DNA of 64,000 nt from Hyphomicrobiales bacterium (GTDB lineage Bacteria; Pseudomonadota; Alphaproteobacteria; Rhizobiales; JAJFHB01), in assembly GCA_021775755.1 (NCBI GenBank), contig JAJFHE010000039.1, positions 1 to 64,000 of the forward strand, written 5' to 3'. Shown one piece after another: positions 45,120 through 55,437 of the stretch. The notes beneath the pieces were generated by a model. That model saw only the letters and a program-made list of their open reading frames with translations, searched no databases and was not told the origin of the DNA. Every line of letters starts with the position of its first letter. The stretch's first letter is position 1. Made by a program: the position numbers and the translations under genes.

Positions 45120-45944
45120 TCAGTGGTCTACGTTCGCCCAGATCTTGCGCTTGACGAAATACAGAAGGCCGGAGAGCACGATCAGGTAGATGATGACCTG
45201 GAAGCCGATGCGCTTGCGCGCCTCGAGTTTCGGCTCCGCCGCCCACATCAGGAATGCGGAGACGTCGCGCGACATTTGTTCCACCGACGCCGTCGTGCCG
45301 TCGGCGTACTCAACCATGTCCTCAAACAACGGCTGCGGCATGGCGATCCACGAACCCGGGAAATAGGGGTTGTAGGCCAGAGCGCCGTGATCTTCACCGT
45401 CGTCGGGAGCTTCCTCTTCGTAACCGGTGAGAACCGAATAAATGAACTCCGCGCCACCGGCGCCGTTGATGAACTGGTTCCAGGTGCCGTGATAGCCGGC
45501 ACGCGCCTTGGCGAGCAGCGACAGGTCGGGCGGATAGGCACCGCCGTTCGATGCGCGCGCCGCTTCTACGTTCGGAAATGGCGCCACAAAAAAATCGCTC
45601 GGCTTTGCGGGCCGCTCGAACATTTCTCCTTCGGCGTCCGGTCCGTCCATCACCATGAACTCAGCCGCGATGGCTTTGACCTGGTCTTCTGGAAATTCCG
45701 GTCCGCCCTCTTCGGCGAGGTTGCGGTAGTTGAGGTAGTTCATCGAGTGGCACTGGCCGCAGACTTCGATAAAGACCTGAAAGCCGCGCTGCAGTTCGCC
45801 GCGGTCGAAGTTGCCGAACGGTCCCTCGAACGAGAAATCCACGTCTTTGGCTTCATGCGTATCGCCGGCTGCCAGTACGGGCGAGATGCACAGGGCTGCA
45901 AGGACAAAACCGGCCGCTGCGGTGAGTTGTTTCAGAGTGGTCAT
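45120..45944 (-). CDS. petC: Cytochrome c1 of the bc1 complex
   Basis: 274 aa. Signal peptide (LTAAAGFVLAALCISPVLA), haem-attachment CGQCH, axial Met in GSWIAMPQPL, and a C-terminal membrane anchor (GFQVIIYLIVLSGLLYFV). It passes electrons from the Rieske centre to cytochrome c. ATG 45944 is chosen with GGGAG upstream. Not fused to cytochrome b, unlike in Bradyrhizobium, where petB and petC form fbcH. Separated from petB by 29 bp. Confidence 0.96.
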   Translation of the reverse strand: MTTLKQLTAAAGFVLAALCISPVLAAGDTHEAKDVDFSFEGPFGNFDRGELQRGFQVFIEVCGQCHSMNYLNYRNLAEEGGPEFPEDQVKAIAAEFMVMDGPDAEGEMFERPAKPSDFFVAPFPNVEAARASNGGAYPPDLSLLAKARAGYHGTWNQFINGAGGAEFIYSVLTGYEEEAPDDGEDHGALAYNPYFPGSWIAMPQPLFEDMVEYADGTTASVEQMSRDVSAFLMWAAEPKLEARKRIGFQVIIYLIVLSGLLYFVKRKIWANVDH

Positions 45945-45973
45945 GGTGAACTTTCTCCCCTCGCTCGCGGCGG

Positions 45974-47248
45974 TCATTCGGCGGCCTGGGCCGAGGGCAC
46001 CGCATCGGCACCTCCGCCTTTGCCCTTGTTGGCATCGAGCACAGCCTGAGAGATGCTGGTCGGTCGAGGTTTTGGTGTTTCGATGAGGCCGAGCAGCGGA
46101 ATGATCACCAGGAAGTGTAGGAAGTAATATGCGGTGCCGATCTGGCCTACCAGCAGCCACGTACCTTCCGGCGGGTTCGCACCGACGAAGCCGAGTATCA
46201 CGCAGTCAATGACGAGCAGCCAGAAGAACTGCTTGAAGATCGGCCGGTAGCGCGCCGAGCGGACACGCGAGGTGTCGAGCCAGGGCAGGATCACCAGTAC
46301 GAAGATCGAGGCGAACATGGCGATGACGCCGAGAAGCTTGTGCGGGATGGAGCGCAGGATTGCGTAGAACGGCAGGAAATACCATTCCGGCACGATGTGT
46401 TCCGGCGTCACCAGCGGGTCGGCTTCCTGGTAGTTGATCGGGTGGCCGAGATAGTTCGGTTTGTAGAACACGAAAAATGCGAACACGAGGACGAAAAGCG
46501 CCATCGCGAAGGCGTCTTTCATCGTGTAGTAGGGGTGAAAGCTGATCGTATCCTGTTCCGACTTCACGGAGATGCCGGTCGGGTTGTTGTTGCCTGTGAC
46601 ATGCAGTGCCCAGATGTGCAGGAAGACGACGCCGACGAGCACGAAGGGCAGCAGATAGTGCAGGCTGTAGAAACGGTTGAGCGTCGGGTTGTCGACAGAG
46701 AAGCCGCCCCACAGCCAGACCACCAGATCCTCGCCGACCAGGGGGACGGCCGAGAACAGGCTGGTGATGACCTTGGCACCCCAGAAGCTCATTTGTCCCC
46801 ATGGCAGAACATAGCCGAGGAAGGCGGTTGCCATCATGACGAGCAAGATGACGACACCGAGGATCCACAGCAGCTCACGCGGTTCCTTGTATGAGCCGTA
46901 ATACATGCCGCGGAACATGTGGATATAGACGGCGATGAAGAACATCGAGCCGCCGGTGGCATGAATGTAGCGCAGCATCCAGCCGTAATTGACGTTGCGC
47001 ATGATGTGCTCGACGCTGCCGAAGGCCATATCGACGTGCGGCGTGTAGTGCATGGCAAGCACGATGCCGACGACGATCTGTACCGCCAGGCAAAAAGTCA
47101 GAATGCCACCGAACGTCCACCAGTAATTGAGGTTCTTGGGCGTGGGGAAGTCCATCGCCTGAGATTGCATAAGCCCGAAAATCGGCAGGCGCGTCTCGAC
47201 CCACTTGATGAGAGGGTTGTTTGTCTCGAAGTTCGAATGTCCGGCCAT
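45974..47248 (-). CDS. petB: Cytochrome b of the bc1 complex
   Basis: 424 aa, eight membrane helices. Haem-ligand helices include [24 protein letters not shown] and [25 protein letters not shown]; the Qo-site [16 protein letters not shown] is intact. The complete N- and C-terminal halves are in one chain, as normal for bc1. The short Ala/Gly/Lys tail ([19 protein letters not shown]) is flexible. Middle gene of petABC. Confidence 0.97.
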   Translation of the reverse strand: MAGHSNFETNNPLIKWVETRLPIFGLMQSQAMDFPTPKNLNYWWTFGGILTFCLAVQIVVGIVLAMHYTPHVDMAFGSVEHIMRNVNYGWMLRYIHATGGSMFFIAVYIHMFRGMYYGSYKEPRELLWILGVVILLVMMATAFLGYVLPWGQMSFWGAKVITSLFSAVPLVGEDLVVWLWGGFSVDNPTLNRFYSLHYLLPFVLVGVVFLHIWALHVTGNNNPTGISVKSEQDTISFHPYYTMKDAFAMALFVLVFAFFVFYKPNYLGHPINYQEADPLVTPEHIVPEWYFLPFYAILRSIPHKLLGVIAMFASIFVLVILPWLDTSRVRSARYRPIFKQFFWLLVIDCVILGFVGANPPEGTWLLVGQIGTAYYFLHFLVIIPLLGLIETPKPRPTSISQAVLDANKGKGGGADAVPSAQAAE

Positions 47249-47259
47249 GATGTTCCCCC

Positions 47260-47820
47260 TCAGCCGATCTTAATGATGTTGTCGCCGACGAACTCGAAGG
47301 CGGGAACCGGCAGGTTTTCGGGCGCCGGGCCTTTGCGGATGCGGCCCGCGGTATCGTAGTGGGAGCCGTGACAGGGACAATACCAGCCGCCGAACTCGCC
47401 CTGCTCGCCGAGCGGCACGCAGCCAAGATGCGTGCACACGCCCATCATAACAATGATCTCTTCGCGTCCAGTGGCGGTGCGGTTGATGTCGGAAGCGTCG
47501 GCGCTCTCGGACACATTGGCATTACGCGCCAGCCGGTCCGGCAGATCGTCGATGCTAACCGAGCGGGCCTCTTCGATTTCAGCTGCGGTACGGTAGCGGA
47601 TGAAAACCGGATTGCCGCGCCATTTGATGGTGATGCTCTGGCCCTCCGCCAGCGCGCTGACGTCGACCTCGATAGACGCAAGCGCGCGCACCGAGGCGTC
47701 GGGGTTCATTTGACTGACCAGCGGCCAGGCAACGGCAGCTGCGCCAACCGCGCCTACGGCTCCGGTGGCGATAAACAGGAAATCCCGACGGGTTGGTTCA
47801 GCAGTATCAGATACGGCCAC
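47260..47820 (-). CDS. petA: Ubiquinol-cytochrome c reductase iron-sulfur subunit (Rieske)
   Basis: 186 aa. N-terminal Tat-type [12 protein letters not shown] followed by a membrane anchor; [2Fe-2S] motifs CTHLGC and CPCHGSHYD supply the two Cys and two His ligands and the disulfide Cys. First gene of the leftward petABC operon; the 270-bp region upstream separates it from the divergent trmL. Confidence 0.97.
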   Translation of the reverse strand: MAVSDTAEPTRRDFLFIATGAVGAVGAAAVAWPLVSQMNPDASVRALASIEVDVSALAEGQSITIKWRGNPVFIRYRTAAEIEEARSVSIDDLPDRLARNANVSESADASDINRTATGREEIIVMMGVCTHLGCVPLGEQGEFGGWYCPCHGSHYDTAGRIRKGPAPENLPVPAFEFVGDNIIKIG

Positions 47821-48090
47821 AGCTAAAGTCCCCTTTTCCCCGGCCGGTCCATCGCCGAAAAGGCTTGTTACACATAATGGCAGCGCCGCTCGCAGACTTT
47901 TGGCACTGCCCGGGCCGGAACGCCCGAAATGCGCGGAAAAGCTGCGAAAAGGCGCCTGTCAGGACCAGCCAATTTCGGGTTTTCTTTTGGCACTCCTGAG
48001 CCGGATTGTCCAGAGTCTATGCGGCGTTCGGCAAAATGTCGCATAAAATGGGCGCCGCCGCGGCCGGCTTGCGGCGCAAGGGAACGATGT

Positions 48091-48555
48091 ATGATGCTGT
48101 TTGCGCTCTATCAGCCTGATATTCCACAAAATGCAGGCACTATCCTGCGGCTCGGCGCCTGTATGGGGCTGGCGGTGCACATTATTGAGCCTGCTGGTTT
48201 TCAGTGGTCGGATCGCACGCTGCGGCGTGCCGGAATGGACTATGTGGATCACGTGGAAATTGTCCGTCATGATTCGTTCGCCCGCTTTCTGGAAGACCGG
48301 CCGGCGGGCCGGCTCGTTCTGGCGACGACACGGGCAGCCACGGCGCATACGGAGTTTGAGTTCGCAGCCGACGATATCCTTCTCTTCGGCCGAGAATCGG
48401 CGGGCGTGCCGGAAAATGTTCATGCCGCCGCCGACGCGCGTATCGTGGTGCCGATGCGTCCCGAAATGCGTTCGCTCAACATTGCCGTTTCCGCGGCGAT
48501 CATCGCGGGCGAAGCCCTGCGGCAAACGGACGGCTTTTGCCTGCCCGCCAGTTAG
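48091..48555 (+). CDS. trmL: tRNA (cytidine(34)-2'-O)-methyltransferase
   Basis: 154 aa SPOUT methyltransferase that modifies the wobble base of certain tRNA-Leu. LYQPDIPQNAGTILRLGACMG, ILLFGRESAGVPE and the knot motif MRSLNIAVSAAIIAGEAL are complete. ATG 48091, with ATG 48094 adjacent. hemF begins 3 bp after the stop. Confidence 0.93.
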   Translation: MMLFALYQPDIPQNAGTILRLGACMGLAVHIIEPAGFQWSDRTLRRAGMDYVDHVEIVRHDSFARFLEDRPAGRLVLATTRAATAHTEFEFAADDILLFGRESAGVPENVHAAADARIVVPMRPEMRSLNIAVSAAIIAGEALRQTDGFCLPAS

Positions 48556-48558
48556 GCC

Positions 48559-49446
48559 ATGAACTCGCAGATGGACATTCAAGAACAACTCGCCGGTGAG
48601 AAAGCCAGCGCGCGCGCCTGGTTTGAAAGCCTGCGCGACGATATTTGTGCAGCGTTCGAGGGCCTTGAGGATGAAGTTGAAGGTCCGCTCGCCGACCGGC
48701 CGCCGGGACGCTTTGAACGCACACCGTGGGCCCGCGACAACGATGGCGGCGGTGGCGTGATGTCGATGATGCGCGGGCGGGTGTTTGAAAAAGTCGGCGT
48801 GCACGCTTCGACGGTGCACGGGGAGTTTTCAGAAGAATTTCGCGGTCAGATGCCCGGCGCCGATAAGGACCCCCGGTTCTGGGCGTCGGGCATTTCGCTC
48901 ATTGCACACCTGCACAACCCGCATGTGCCGGCGGTGCATATGAACACGCGTTTCGTAGTGACGACGAAATCATGGTTCGGCGGCGGCGCCGACCTGACGC
49001 CGGTGCTCGACCGGCGCCGCACGCAGGAAGACGCCGATACGGTAGCCTTTCATGCGGCCATGAAGGCGGCCTGCGAGGGGCACGCGTGCGCCGACTACGA
49101 GCGCTACAAAGCGTGGTGCGATGAATATTTCTACCTGCCGCACCGCGGCGAGATGCGCGGCATTGGCGGCATCTTCTACGATTATCTCGACAGCGGCGAG
49201 TGGGACGGAGACTTTGCCTTCACGCAAAGCGTCGGCCGCTCCTTTCTCGGCATTTACCCGCAACTCGTGCGCGCCAACATGGAGACGCCGTGGTCGCCCG
49301 AAGAACGGGAAGAGCAGTTGATCCGGCGCGGGCGCTATGTCGAGTTCAATTTGCTATACGACCGGGGCACGACATTCGGGCTGAAGACCGGCGGCAATGT
49401 GGACGCGATCCTTTCGTCCATGCCGCCAGAGGTCAAATGGCCCTGA
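48559..49446 (+). CDS. hemF: Oxygen-dependent coproporphyrinogen-III oxidase
   Basis: 295 aa. Aerobic haem synthesis step making protoporphyrinogen IX. SIGNATURE segments: [42 protein letters not shown] and the C-terminal [29 protein letters not shown]. Complete and uninterrupted. The gene is in an operon-like pair with trmL. Confidence 0.97.
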   Translation: MNSQMDIQEQLAGEKASARAWFESLRDDICAAFEGLEDEVEGPLADRPPGRFERTPWARDNDGGGGVMSMMRGRVFEKVGVHASTVHGEFSEEFRGQMPGADKDPRFWASGISLIAHLHNPHVPAVHMNTRFVVTTKSWFGGGADLTPVLDRRRTQEDADTVAFHAAMKAACEGHACADYERYKAWCDEYFYLPHRGEMRGIGGIFYDYLDSGEWDGDFAFTQSVGRSFLGIYPQLVRANMETPWSPEEREEQLIRRGRYVEFNLLYDRGTTFGLKTGGNVDAILSSMPPEVKWP

Positions 49447-49505
49447 TGAGCAGATAACAAGCCAACAACACGAAGCAGTGCACGGCATACTCAAGGAGCG
49501 ATTTC

Positions 49506-50507
49506 ATGACAACGAACAGAACAGTGCGGCTGGTTGGTCGGCCGGTCGGTATGGTGACGCGCGAGGCATTCGAGATCGCCGACGAGGCGGCGCCGGAACC
49601 GGGCGAGGGTGAGTTTCGGGTCAAGATCGAGTACATATCGCTCGATCCCGCCATGCGCGGCTGGATGGCGGAAGGCAAGTCCTATGTGGCGCCGGTCCAG
49701 CTCGGCGATGTCATGCGCGCCTATGGCGTTGGCTATGTCGATGTCTCCAATCACGCCGATTATGCCGCGGGCGATGCCGTGGTCGGGATGTTCGGCGTGC
49801 AGCAATACGCGATTTCCAACGGTAAAGGTGTCGTCAGGGCGGACGCCTCGCTTGCACCGCTTGAATCCTGGGTCGGCGGCTTGGGCATGCCCGGCTGGAC
49901 GGCCTATTTCGGTCTGCTCGATGTCGGCGAGGCGAAAGAAGGCGATACGGTTGTGATATCGGCTGCCTCGGGCGCCGTCGGTTCGATTGTCGGCCAGATC
50001 GGCAAGCTCAAGGGCTGCCGGGTCGTCGGCATCGCCGGCAGTGCGGAGAAGTGCGCCTATCTGCGCGATGAACTGGGGTTCGACGCGGTCATCGACTACA
50101 AGTCGGAAGATCTTTACGCCGCGCTGAAAACGGCCTGCCCGGACGGCGTCGATGTCTATTTCGAAAATGTCGGCGGCGAGATCACCGACGCGGTGCTGTC
50201 GCGCATGAACACCTTCGGCCGCGTCGCGGTTTGCGGCATGATTGCGTATTACAACGCAACGGAAGCCCCGGCGGGCCTAAAGAACGTACGCTCGATCCTC
50301 GTCAACCGGCTTAAGGTGCGCGGCTTCATCGTGTTCGATTTTGCCGAGCGCATCGCCGAAGCCATGACGGCGCTCGTCGGCTGGCAGAAGGAAGGCAAGC
50401 TGCAACTGCGCCAGGACGTGCGAGAGGGCGGCGTCGATGCCTATCCGGAAGTTCTGAACCTGCTCTACACCGGCGGAAACTTCGGCAAGCTGGTGCTGAA
50501 GGTTTGA
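49506..50507 (+). CDS. Zinc-independent NADP-dependent oxidoreductase (MDR, CurA-like)
   Basis: 333 aa medium-chain dehydrogenase without the zinc Cys ligands. SLDPAMRGWM and VGGLGMPGWTAYFGLLDVGEAKEGDTVVI are typical of the leukotriene B4 dehydrogenase/curcumin reductase group; the nucleotide motif AASGAVGSIVGQIGKLKG follows, then YFENVGGEITDAVL. It acts on alkenals or enones in relatives. Hairpin of uncertain role just after the stop. Confidence 0.9.
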   Translation: MTTNRTVRLVGRPVGMVTREAFEIADEAAPEPGEGEFRVKIEYISLDPAMRGWMAEGKSYVAPVQLGDVMRAYGVGYVDVSNHADYAAGDAVVGMFGVQQYAISNGKGVVRADASLAPLESWVGGLGMPGWTAYFGLLDVGEAKEGDTVVISAASGAVGSIVGQIGKLKGCRVVGIAGSAEKCAYLRDELGFDAVIDYKSEDLYAALKTACPDGVDVYFENVGGEITDAVLSRMNTFGRVAVCGMIAYYNATEAPAGLKNVRSILVNRLKVRGFIVFDFAERIAEAMTALVGWQKEGKLQLRQDVREGGVDAYPEVLNLLYTGGNFGKLVLKV

Positions 50508-50514
50508 AGGGGAT

Positions 50515-50546
50515 TGCGCGAGGACTGCCCTAAAGCCCCTCGCGCA
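50515..50546. terminator. Convergent hairpin
   Basis: TGCGCGAGG (50515-50523) pairs with CCTCGCGCA (50538-50546), 14-nt loop, between two convergent genes and into the coding end of the leftward one. No T run, so it may be a weak bidirectional terminator. Confidence 0.35.
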
Positions 50547-50928
50547 CCTGGCGCTCGTATTCCTCGGCATCGTAGCCGCCGTCGGCGTGAGCGATCAGGA
50601 GGTCGTCTGAGACCCGCCAGTTCTGCCAGCCGCCTATGCGTACGCGCTTGCCGGTTTCGGCGTTTGTGCCCTCAAGGGTCCACAGGAAGATGGCCTTGTT
50701 TCCACCGGTTCTGATGTCGTCCATGGTGAGGACTAGATCGGGGAAGTCGGCGAAGAAGGCACCCATCGCATCGGCGATCGTTGCGCGGCCAACAGAGGGC
50801 TCGCCGTCGTTGATGATACTGGCGGCATCTTCCGTGAAACAGGCGCTGACCGCTTGAGCGGAGCGCGAGCACCACGCCTGCGTATAGCCTTCCGCCAGTT
50901 CCCGGATATCTTCGGGATCAAGGCTCAT
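50530..50928 (-). CDS. SnoaL/NTF2-like protein
   Basis: 132 aa with the cystatin/NTF2-like cone fold: DIRELAEGYTQAWCSRSAQAVSACF, then VGRATIADAMGAFFADFPDL. Similar proteins are small isomerases, hydrolases or binding proteins; no substrate can be named. It is 18 bp downstream of the leftward adenylate cyclase gene, so probably co-transcribed. Confidence 0.75.
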   Translation of the reverse strand: MSLDPEDIRELAEGYTQAWCSRSAQAVSACFTEDAASIINDGEPSVGRATIADAMGAFFADFPDLVLTMDDIRTGGNKAIFLWTLEGTNAETGKRVRIGGWQNWRVSDDLLIAHADGGYDAEEYERQVREGL

Positions 50929-50946
50929 GATTGCACTCCCTTTGCT

Positions 50947-52668
50947 TCACACGTCGAGCCCCACTTTGCGGTATCCCTCGAGCCAGTGTTCCGCGTCGCC
51001 GGGCTGTTTGCACATGGTTGCGTGAACCCGGGCGAAAGCTTCATCGCTGTATCCCTCGGGGCGTTCGCTCTCATGCTTTTGAAAGGCGGCTCTGGCGTCT
51101 TCCATGCGGCCCGCTTGCGCATAGCAGATCGACAACAGCAGCGCGGTGTGGGGCGGTGGTGTCGTCCAGCCGGTGTAGATTTCAATGGCCTTGTCGTAGT
51201 CGCGCAGCATGTAACTCGACTCTGCCAGAAGCTCCCTATAAAAGTCCGGCGCGTGCGGGTCGTACTTGAGGGCGTTGGCGACCTGCTCAACGCCGGACGC
51301 GGGATCGCCGAGGTAGCTCAGCACATATCCGCGGGCAAGCAGCGCATAGATTGCGTTTCCATTCAGCTTGACTGCCTGGGCGGAGTGGGTGTCCGCCAGA
51401 TCGGGCTTGCCGCACATTATGTATGTGTTGGCGGCCGCGGCGTGGATGAAGTGATCGCCTTCCCCGGTGCTCAATGCTTTCTTGATATGATCGAGCGCCG
51501 TTTCGAGGGGTGCATCCCCGACCGGGTACAGGTTGTACATGGAGTAGGCGTGGGCCAGCGCGATGTAGGCGTGCGCCGGGGCGCAGCCGGGATCGATGTC
51601 GATCGCTGTCCTGAGAAGATCCAATGCCTTGGCGTCCTCCCCGCTCATGCGGTCGAACAGCCAGCGACCCTGCAGGAAACAATCGTAAGCTGTGAGATTC
51701 TCGCTCGGCTTTTGCCGGCTGTTCTCGACCAGTGCGCCTTGAATGCGCACTGGCAACAGTGTCACGATGGTCTGTGTGATCTCGTCCTGCAGATCGAAGA
51801 TATCCCGCAGCTCCCGGTCGTATCGTTCCGCCCAAACGTGGTTTCCGCTGGAGGCCTCGATAAGCTGAACGGTGATGCGCACCCTGTTGCCGGCTTTTCG
51901 CACACTGCCTTCGACGATGTAGGCGACGCCGAGATCGCGGCCGATCTCCTGAACTCTCACCTGCTTGCCCTTGTAGGAGAAGGAGGAATTTCGGGCGATG
52001 ACGAAGAGTTCCCGGAACCGGCTGAGCTCGGTGATGATGTCTTCGGTGATGCCGTCGGAGAAATATTCCTGTTCGGGATCGCCGCTCATGTTGTCGAAGG
52101 GCAGGACGGCGATGGAGGGCCGTTCCGGCGCGCTTGCACCTTTCGATGTGTCTTTCTGAGTTGATGCCGCGTTCTGACCGGCCCAACGCCAGGTCGTTAC
52201 CGGGCGCTCAATGTTCTTGAGGGTCTGCTCGCCCATCGGTTCGAAGGCGGCGTCTGTCTTTGAGCGGATGCTTTGGTGCACCATGTCGGAAATGCAGATG
52301 CCGCCGGTCTCGGCAATCGCTTCGAGCCGCGCGGCGACATTCACGCCGTCGCCATAGACGTCGTCGCCATCGAGGATCACATCGCCAATATTAATGCCGA
52401 TGCGCAGTTCGATCTGCCCGCCATCTTGCGCGAGAGCCGTCTGGATGGCGACCGCACAGGCAACGGCATCGACAACGCTTGAAAACTCTACCAGCGTGCC
52501 ATCGCCCATGAGCTTGACGACGCGGCCGTTATGCTCGGCGACTTTGGGGTCAAACAGGTCGGACCGGTGCGCCTTGAGCCGTGTCAGCGTGCCCGCCTCG
52601 TCCGCGGCCATGGCTTTTGAATAACCCACAACATCGGCGGCCAGTATCGCGGCGAGCTTGCGTTCCAA
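50947..52668 (-). CDS. Class III adenylate/guanylate cyclase with TolB-like and TPR domains, copy 1
   Basis: 573 aa. I chose TTG 52668 because a perfect AAGGAG lies 7 bases upstream and the protein then begins ERKLAAILAADVVGYS, as its paralogue does; the frame continues upstream to a GTG at 52746 with no binding site. Cyclase domain residues ~5-165: metal Asp residues in AADVVGYS and MGDGTLVEF, transition-state Asn/Arg in NVAARLE. A TolB-like segment follows (VLPFDNMSGDPEQEYFSDGI, GSVRKAGNRVRITVQLIEA), then several TPR helices to the end. No membrane segment. Divergent from its paralogue. Confidence 0.88.
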   Translation of the reverse strand: MERKLAAILAADVVGYSKAMAADEAGTLTRLKAHRSDLFDPKVAEHNGRVVKLMGDGTLVEFSSVVDAVACAVAIQTALAQDGGQIELRIGINIGDVILDGDDVYGDGVNVAARLEAIAETGGICISDMVHQSIRSKTDAAFEPMGEQTLKNIERPVTTWRWAGQNAASTQKDTSKGASAPERPSIAVLPFDNMSGDPEQEYFSDGITEDIITELSRFRELFVIARNSSFSYKGKQVRVQEIGRDLGVAYIVEGSVRKAGNRVRITVQLIEASSGNHVWAERYDRELRDIFDLQDEITQTIVTLLPVRIQGALVENSRQKPSENLTAYDCFLQGRWLFDRMSGEDAKALDLLRTAIDIDPGCAPAHAYIALAHAYSMYNLYPVGDAPLETALDHIKKALSTGEGDHFIHAAAANTYIMCGKPDLADTHSAQAVKLNGNAIYALLARGYVLSYLGDPASGVEQVANALKYDPHAPDFYRELLAESSYMLRDYDKAIEIYTGWTTPPPHTALLLSICYAQAGRMEDARAAFQKHESERPEGYSDEAFARVHATMCKQPGDAEHWLEGYRKVGLDV

Positions 52669-52876
52669 ATCCGGTCTCCTTCCCCGCGCGACCTTAGCGC
52701 CGCGAGGCGGGGCGCGCCATGCCTTTCGGTGGTGTGATCCTCGCACGCCAACGCCGGCATTGCGTGCGATGTTCCCGCCCTGCGATGCGGTTTGTGTGCG
52801 GAGCAGTCAAGGTGGACACGTGGGGTCGGGGACCATAGAGTTTGCGGCGATATTCACCGTTTTAGGAGATGCACCG

Positions 52877-54646
52877 GTGTCACAGGACCGGGCCGCACGC
52901 AGGCTAGCCGCGATACTGGCCGCCGATGTTGTCGGCTATTCGCGGCTCGTTGGAGAGGATGAAGAAGGTACGATCGCCCGCCTCAAGGAGTTGCGCGAGG
53001 AGGTGATTGAACCATCGATCGCACGGCATGGCGGGCGCATCGTCAAGCTCATGGGCGATGGCGTGCTGATAGAATTTCCAAGCGCAGTAGAAGCGGTTCT
53101 GAACGCAATCGAGGTGCAACGCGACGTGGCGGCGCGAAACGATCGCGTACCGGAAAAGAGGCGTATCACGTTCAGGGTCGGCGTAAACCTCGGCGATATC
53201 ATCATCGATGGCGACGATATCCTTGGCGATGGCGTGAACATCGCCGCGCGGCTTGAAGCGCTGGCGGAGCCCGGAGGCATCTGTGTCTCGGCGAAAGTGC
53301 ACGATGAAGTTAACGGCAAAATTGACGCCGGTTTCGGCGACATGGGTGAGCGACAGGTCAAGAACATTGCAAAACCGGTACACGCCTACCGCGTCCTATT
53401 CGGCGGTGAGCGTGCCGCGGACGGTTCAATCGGGGAAATCCTGCAGAAGCCCGCAGTGGCCGTGCTTCCATTCGACAATATGTCCGGCGATCCCGAGCAG
53501 GAGTATTTCAGCGACGGTCTCAGCGAGGACATCATTACCCTGCTGGCGGCCTGGCGCTCGTTTCCGGTGATCGCCAGGAACTCCAGTTTCGTCTTCAAGG
53601 GGCAGGCGCGCGATATCCGGCAGATCGCCAAGGACCTGTCGGCTCAGTATGTCATTGAGGGCAGCGTTAGAAAGAGCGGCAACCGTGTGCGGGTGACGGC
53701 GCAGCTCATCGATGCGGGGTCGGGGCACCACATATGGGCGCAAAAATACGATGGTGCGCTAGACGATATATTCGAAATCCAAGACGAAATTACCCGGCGT
53801 ATAGTCTCGTCCGTCGAACCGCACCTGGAGGAGGCGGAACGAAACAGGGCTGAAACCACACGATCGGCCAATCTAAGCGCCTGGGACTGCTTTCTGCGCG
53901 GACGCATGCTGATTCACAGATTTACGGTCGATGACAATCGTCAGGCCCGGGAAATATTCGCCAGAGCGATCGAGCTCGATCCTGATTTCAGCGATGCCCA
54001 CGCGGGGCTGTCCACAGCGTATCAGCGTGAAATTCTCATGACATTACCGGAAGATCGGAACCATCTTGGCACGCTTGCCCTGAATTCCGCACGACGCGCG
54101 GTTGAGCTCGACAAGAATTCCTCAACGGCTCATCTGGCGCTGGGGAGTGCCTACATTTGGCTCGACCAGCACGAGCTATCGATTTCTGAAACCCGCACAG
54201 CCGTCTATCTCAACCCGAGCAATATTCTGGCGCAACTCGCGCTCGGCAACCGGTTGGACATCGTCGGGCAATCGGAGGAAGGAATCCCGTTGCTTGAAAA
54301 GGCTCTCGAACTGCAGCCGCGCGATCCACACGGTCACATCTATTTCGGTAATCTGGCACGCGGGTATGTCAACGCCCGCGAATACGAAAAGGCGCTCGTT
54401 CAGCTGCACGAAGCCGAATTGCGCAAGCACGACTACCCGCACACGTTTCACCTGCTCGCCATATGCCTTGCCTATCTTGGGCGCGGCAAAGAAGCGCGTG
54501 ATGCCGCGTCCAAGTGCGAGGCGCTGCACCCGGGCTTTTTGAGCAAACGGGCGAATTGGAACATCTATGTGAATCCGGAGGCGAACCGGCACCTGAACGA
54601 GGGACTGCGCATGGCGCTTGAGGGTAACGGGGTCAGCCCGCCATAA
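52877..54646 (+). CDS. Class III adenylate/guanylate cyclase with TolB-like and TPR domains, copy 2
   Basis: 589 aa. GTG 52877 is preceded by AGGAG 8 bases upstream and gives SQDRAARRLAAILAADVVGYS; the longer frame from 52658 would cover the divergent promoter region. Metal and catalytic residues are intact (AADVVGYS, MGDGVLIEF, GDGVNIAARLEAL). Then the TolB-like block VLPFDNMSGDPEQEYFSDGL, GSVRKSGNRVRVTAQLIDAG, and at least five TPR units (AIELDPDFSDAHAGLSTAYQ). Same domain order as copy 1 throughout. Its 3' end overlaps the convergent amidotransferase gene by 14 bp. Confidence 0.88.
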   Translation: MSQDRAARRLAAILAADVVGYSRLVGEDEEGTIARLKELREEVIEPSIARHGGRIVKLMGDGVLIEFPSAVEAVLNAIEVQRDVAARNDRVPEKRRITFRVGVNLGDIIIDGDDILGDGVNIAARLEALAEPGGICVSAKVHDEVNGKIDAGFGDMGERQVKNIAKPVHAYRVLFGGERAADGSIGEILQKPAVAVLPFDNMSGDPEQEYFSDGLSEDIITLLAAWRSFPVIARNSSFVFKGQARDIRQIAKDLSAQYVIEGSVRKSGNRVRVTAQLIDAGSGHHIWAQKYDGALDDIFEIQDEITRRIVSSVEPHLEEAERNRAETTRSANLSAWDCFLRGRMLIHRFTVDDNRQAREIFARAIELDPDFSDAHAGLSTAYQREILMTLPEDRNHLGTLALNSARRAVELDKNSSTAHLALGSAYIWLDQHELSISETRTAVYLNPSNILAQLALGNRLDIVGQSEEGIPLLEKALELQPRDPHGHIYFGNLARGYVNAREYEKALVQLHEAELRKHDYPHTFHLLAICLAYLGRGKEARDAASKCEALHPGFLSKRANWNIYVNPEANRHLNEGLRMALEGNGVSPP

Positions 54647-55373
54647 GCCCTGTCGTGCGCATGAAGTTTTCGTAGAGCGTGCGTGAGTCGGCGTTGAAGC
54701 CGGCCATGTGCTTTTTCGACTCCGTGATCATGGTGTCGAGGCCGTCGGGGCCGAGCGCGTTGTCGAGGGCGCCCTTGTAGGCCGGGATATCACCCCATTC
54801 GGGAACCGTGGCGGGCGTCAGTTCGACATGGAACTGCATGGAGAATGCCCGCTCGCCGATCGACATGGCCTGAACCCGGCAGGCAGGCGAAGAGGCAAGC
54901 ACGGTAGCGCCATCGGGCTCGCGCAGTACCTCGGCGGAGTGCCACTGCAGGCTCGCGCGGCGCAGTTCGATGCCGGCGAGGAACGGGCTGCCGGTTCCGG
55001 CATCGTTCAGCTCGTATTCGAGAATGCCGATCTCAGGTTCGGCAGCCGGTCCCACTTCGCCGCCGAGCGCATCGGCCAGCAACTGATGGCCGAGACAGAA
55101 GCCGAGATAGGGCATTTCGCGTTCGGCCACGGCTTCGCGGATCGCCGCCTTCTCGCGCACAAGCCAGGGATTCTCGTCTTCCTGCCAGGTGTCCATCGGA
55201 CCGCCCATGACCCACAGGGCATCGTAGCCGGCAAGGTCTGGAATGGATTCGCCTTCATCGAGTTCCACAGCGTCCCACACAACACCGTCCTCTGCGAGAA
55301 AGTCGCGGAAGATGCCCGGGTGCTCGCAGGCAATGTGCTGAAACACGAGAATGCGGGGACTGGAAGCGGGCAT
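54633..55373 (-). CDS. Class I glutamine amidotransferase
   Basis: 246 aa, GMP synthase-like GATase1 domain standing alone. Nucleophile Cys in YLGFCLGHQLLADALGG and the His-Glu pair in SMQFHVEL; LWVMGGPMDTWQED in between. ATG 55373 is chosen. Similar single-domain proteins act in gamma-glutamyl hydrolysis or as subunits with an unlinked synthetase; no partner is adjacent. Confidence 0.85.
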   Translation of the reverse strand: MPASSPRILVFQHIACEHPGIFRDFLAEDGVVWDAVELDEGESIPDLAGYDALWVMGGPMDTWQEDENPWLVREKAAIREAVAEREMPYLGFCLGHQLLADALGGEVGPAAEPEIGILEYELNDAGTGSPFLAGIELRRASLQWHSAEVLREPDGATVLASSPACRVQAMSIGERAFSMQFHVELTPATVPEWGDIPAYKGALDNALGPDGLDTMITESKKHMAGFNADSRTLYENFMRTTGLMAG

Positions 55374-55437
55374 GCAAGGCTCTCCGTGCCGGTGGCGGGC
55401 GATAGTGTCGTGTTGGCGGCGCGTGTGCAACCACCAC

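Noticed and set aside
48000-48060. Sigma-54-like TGGCAC upstream of trmL
   Set aside because: TGGCAC occurs near 47985 but the TTGC element at the required spacing is missing.
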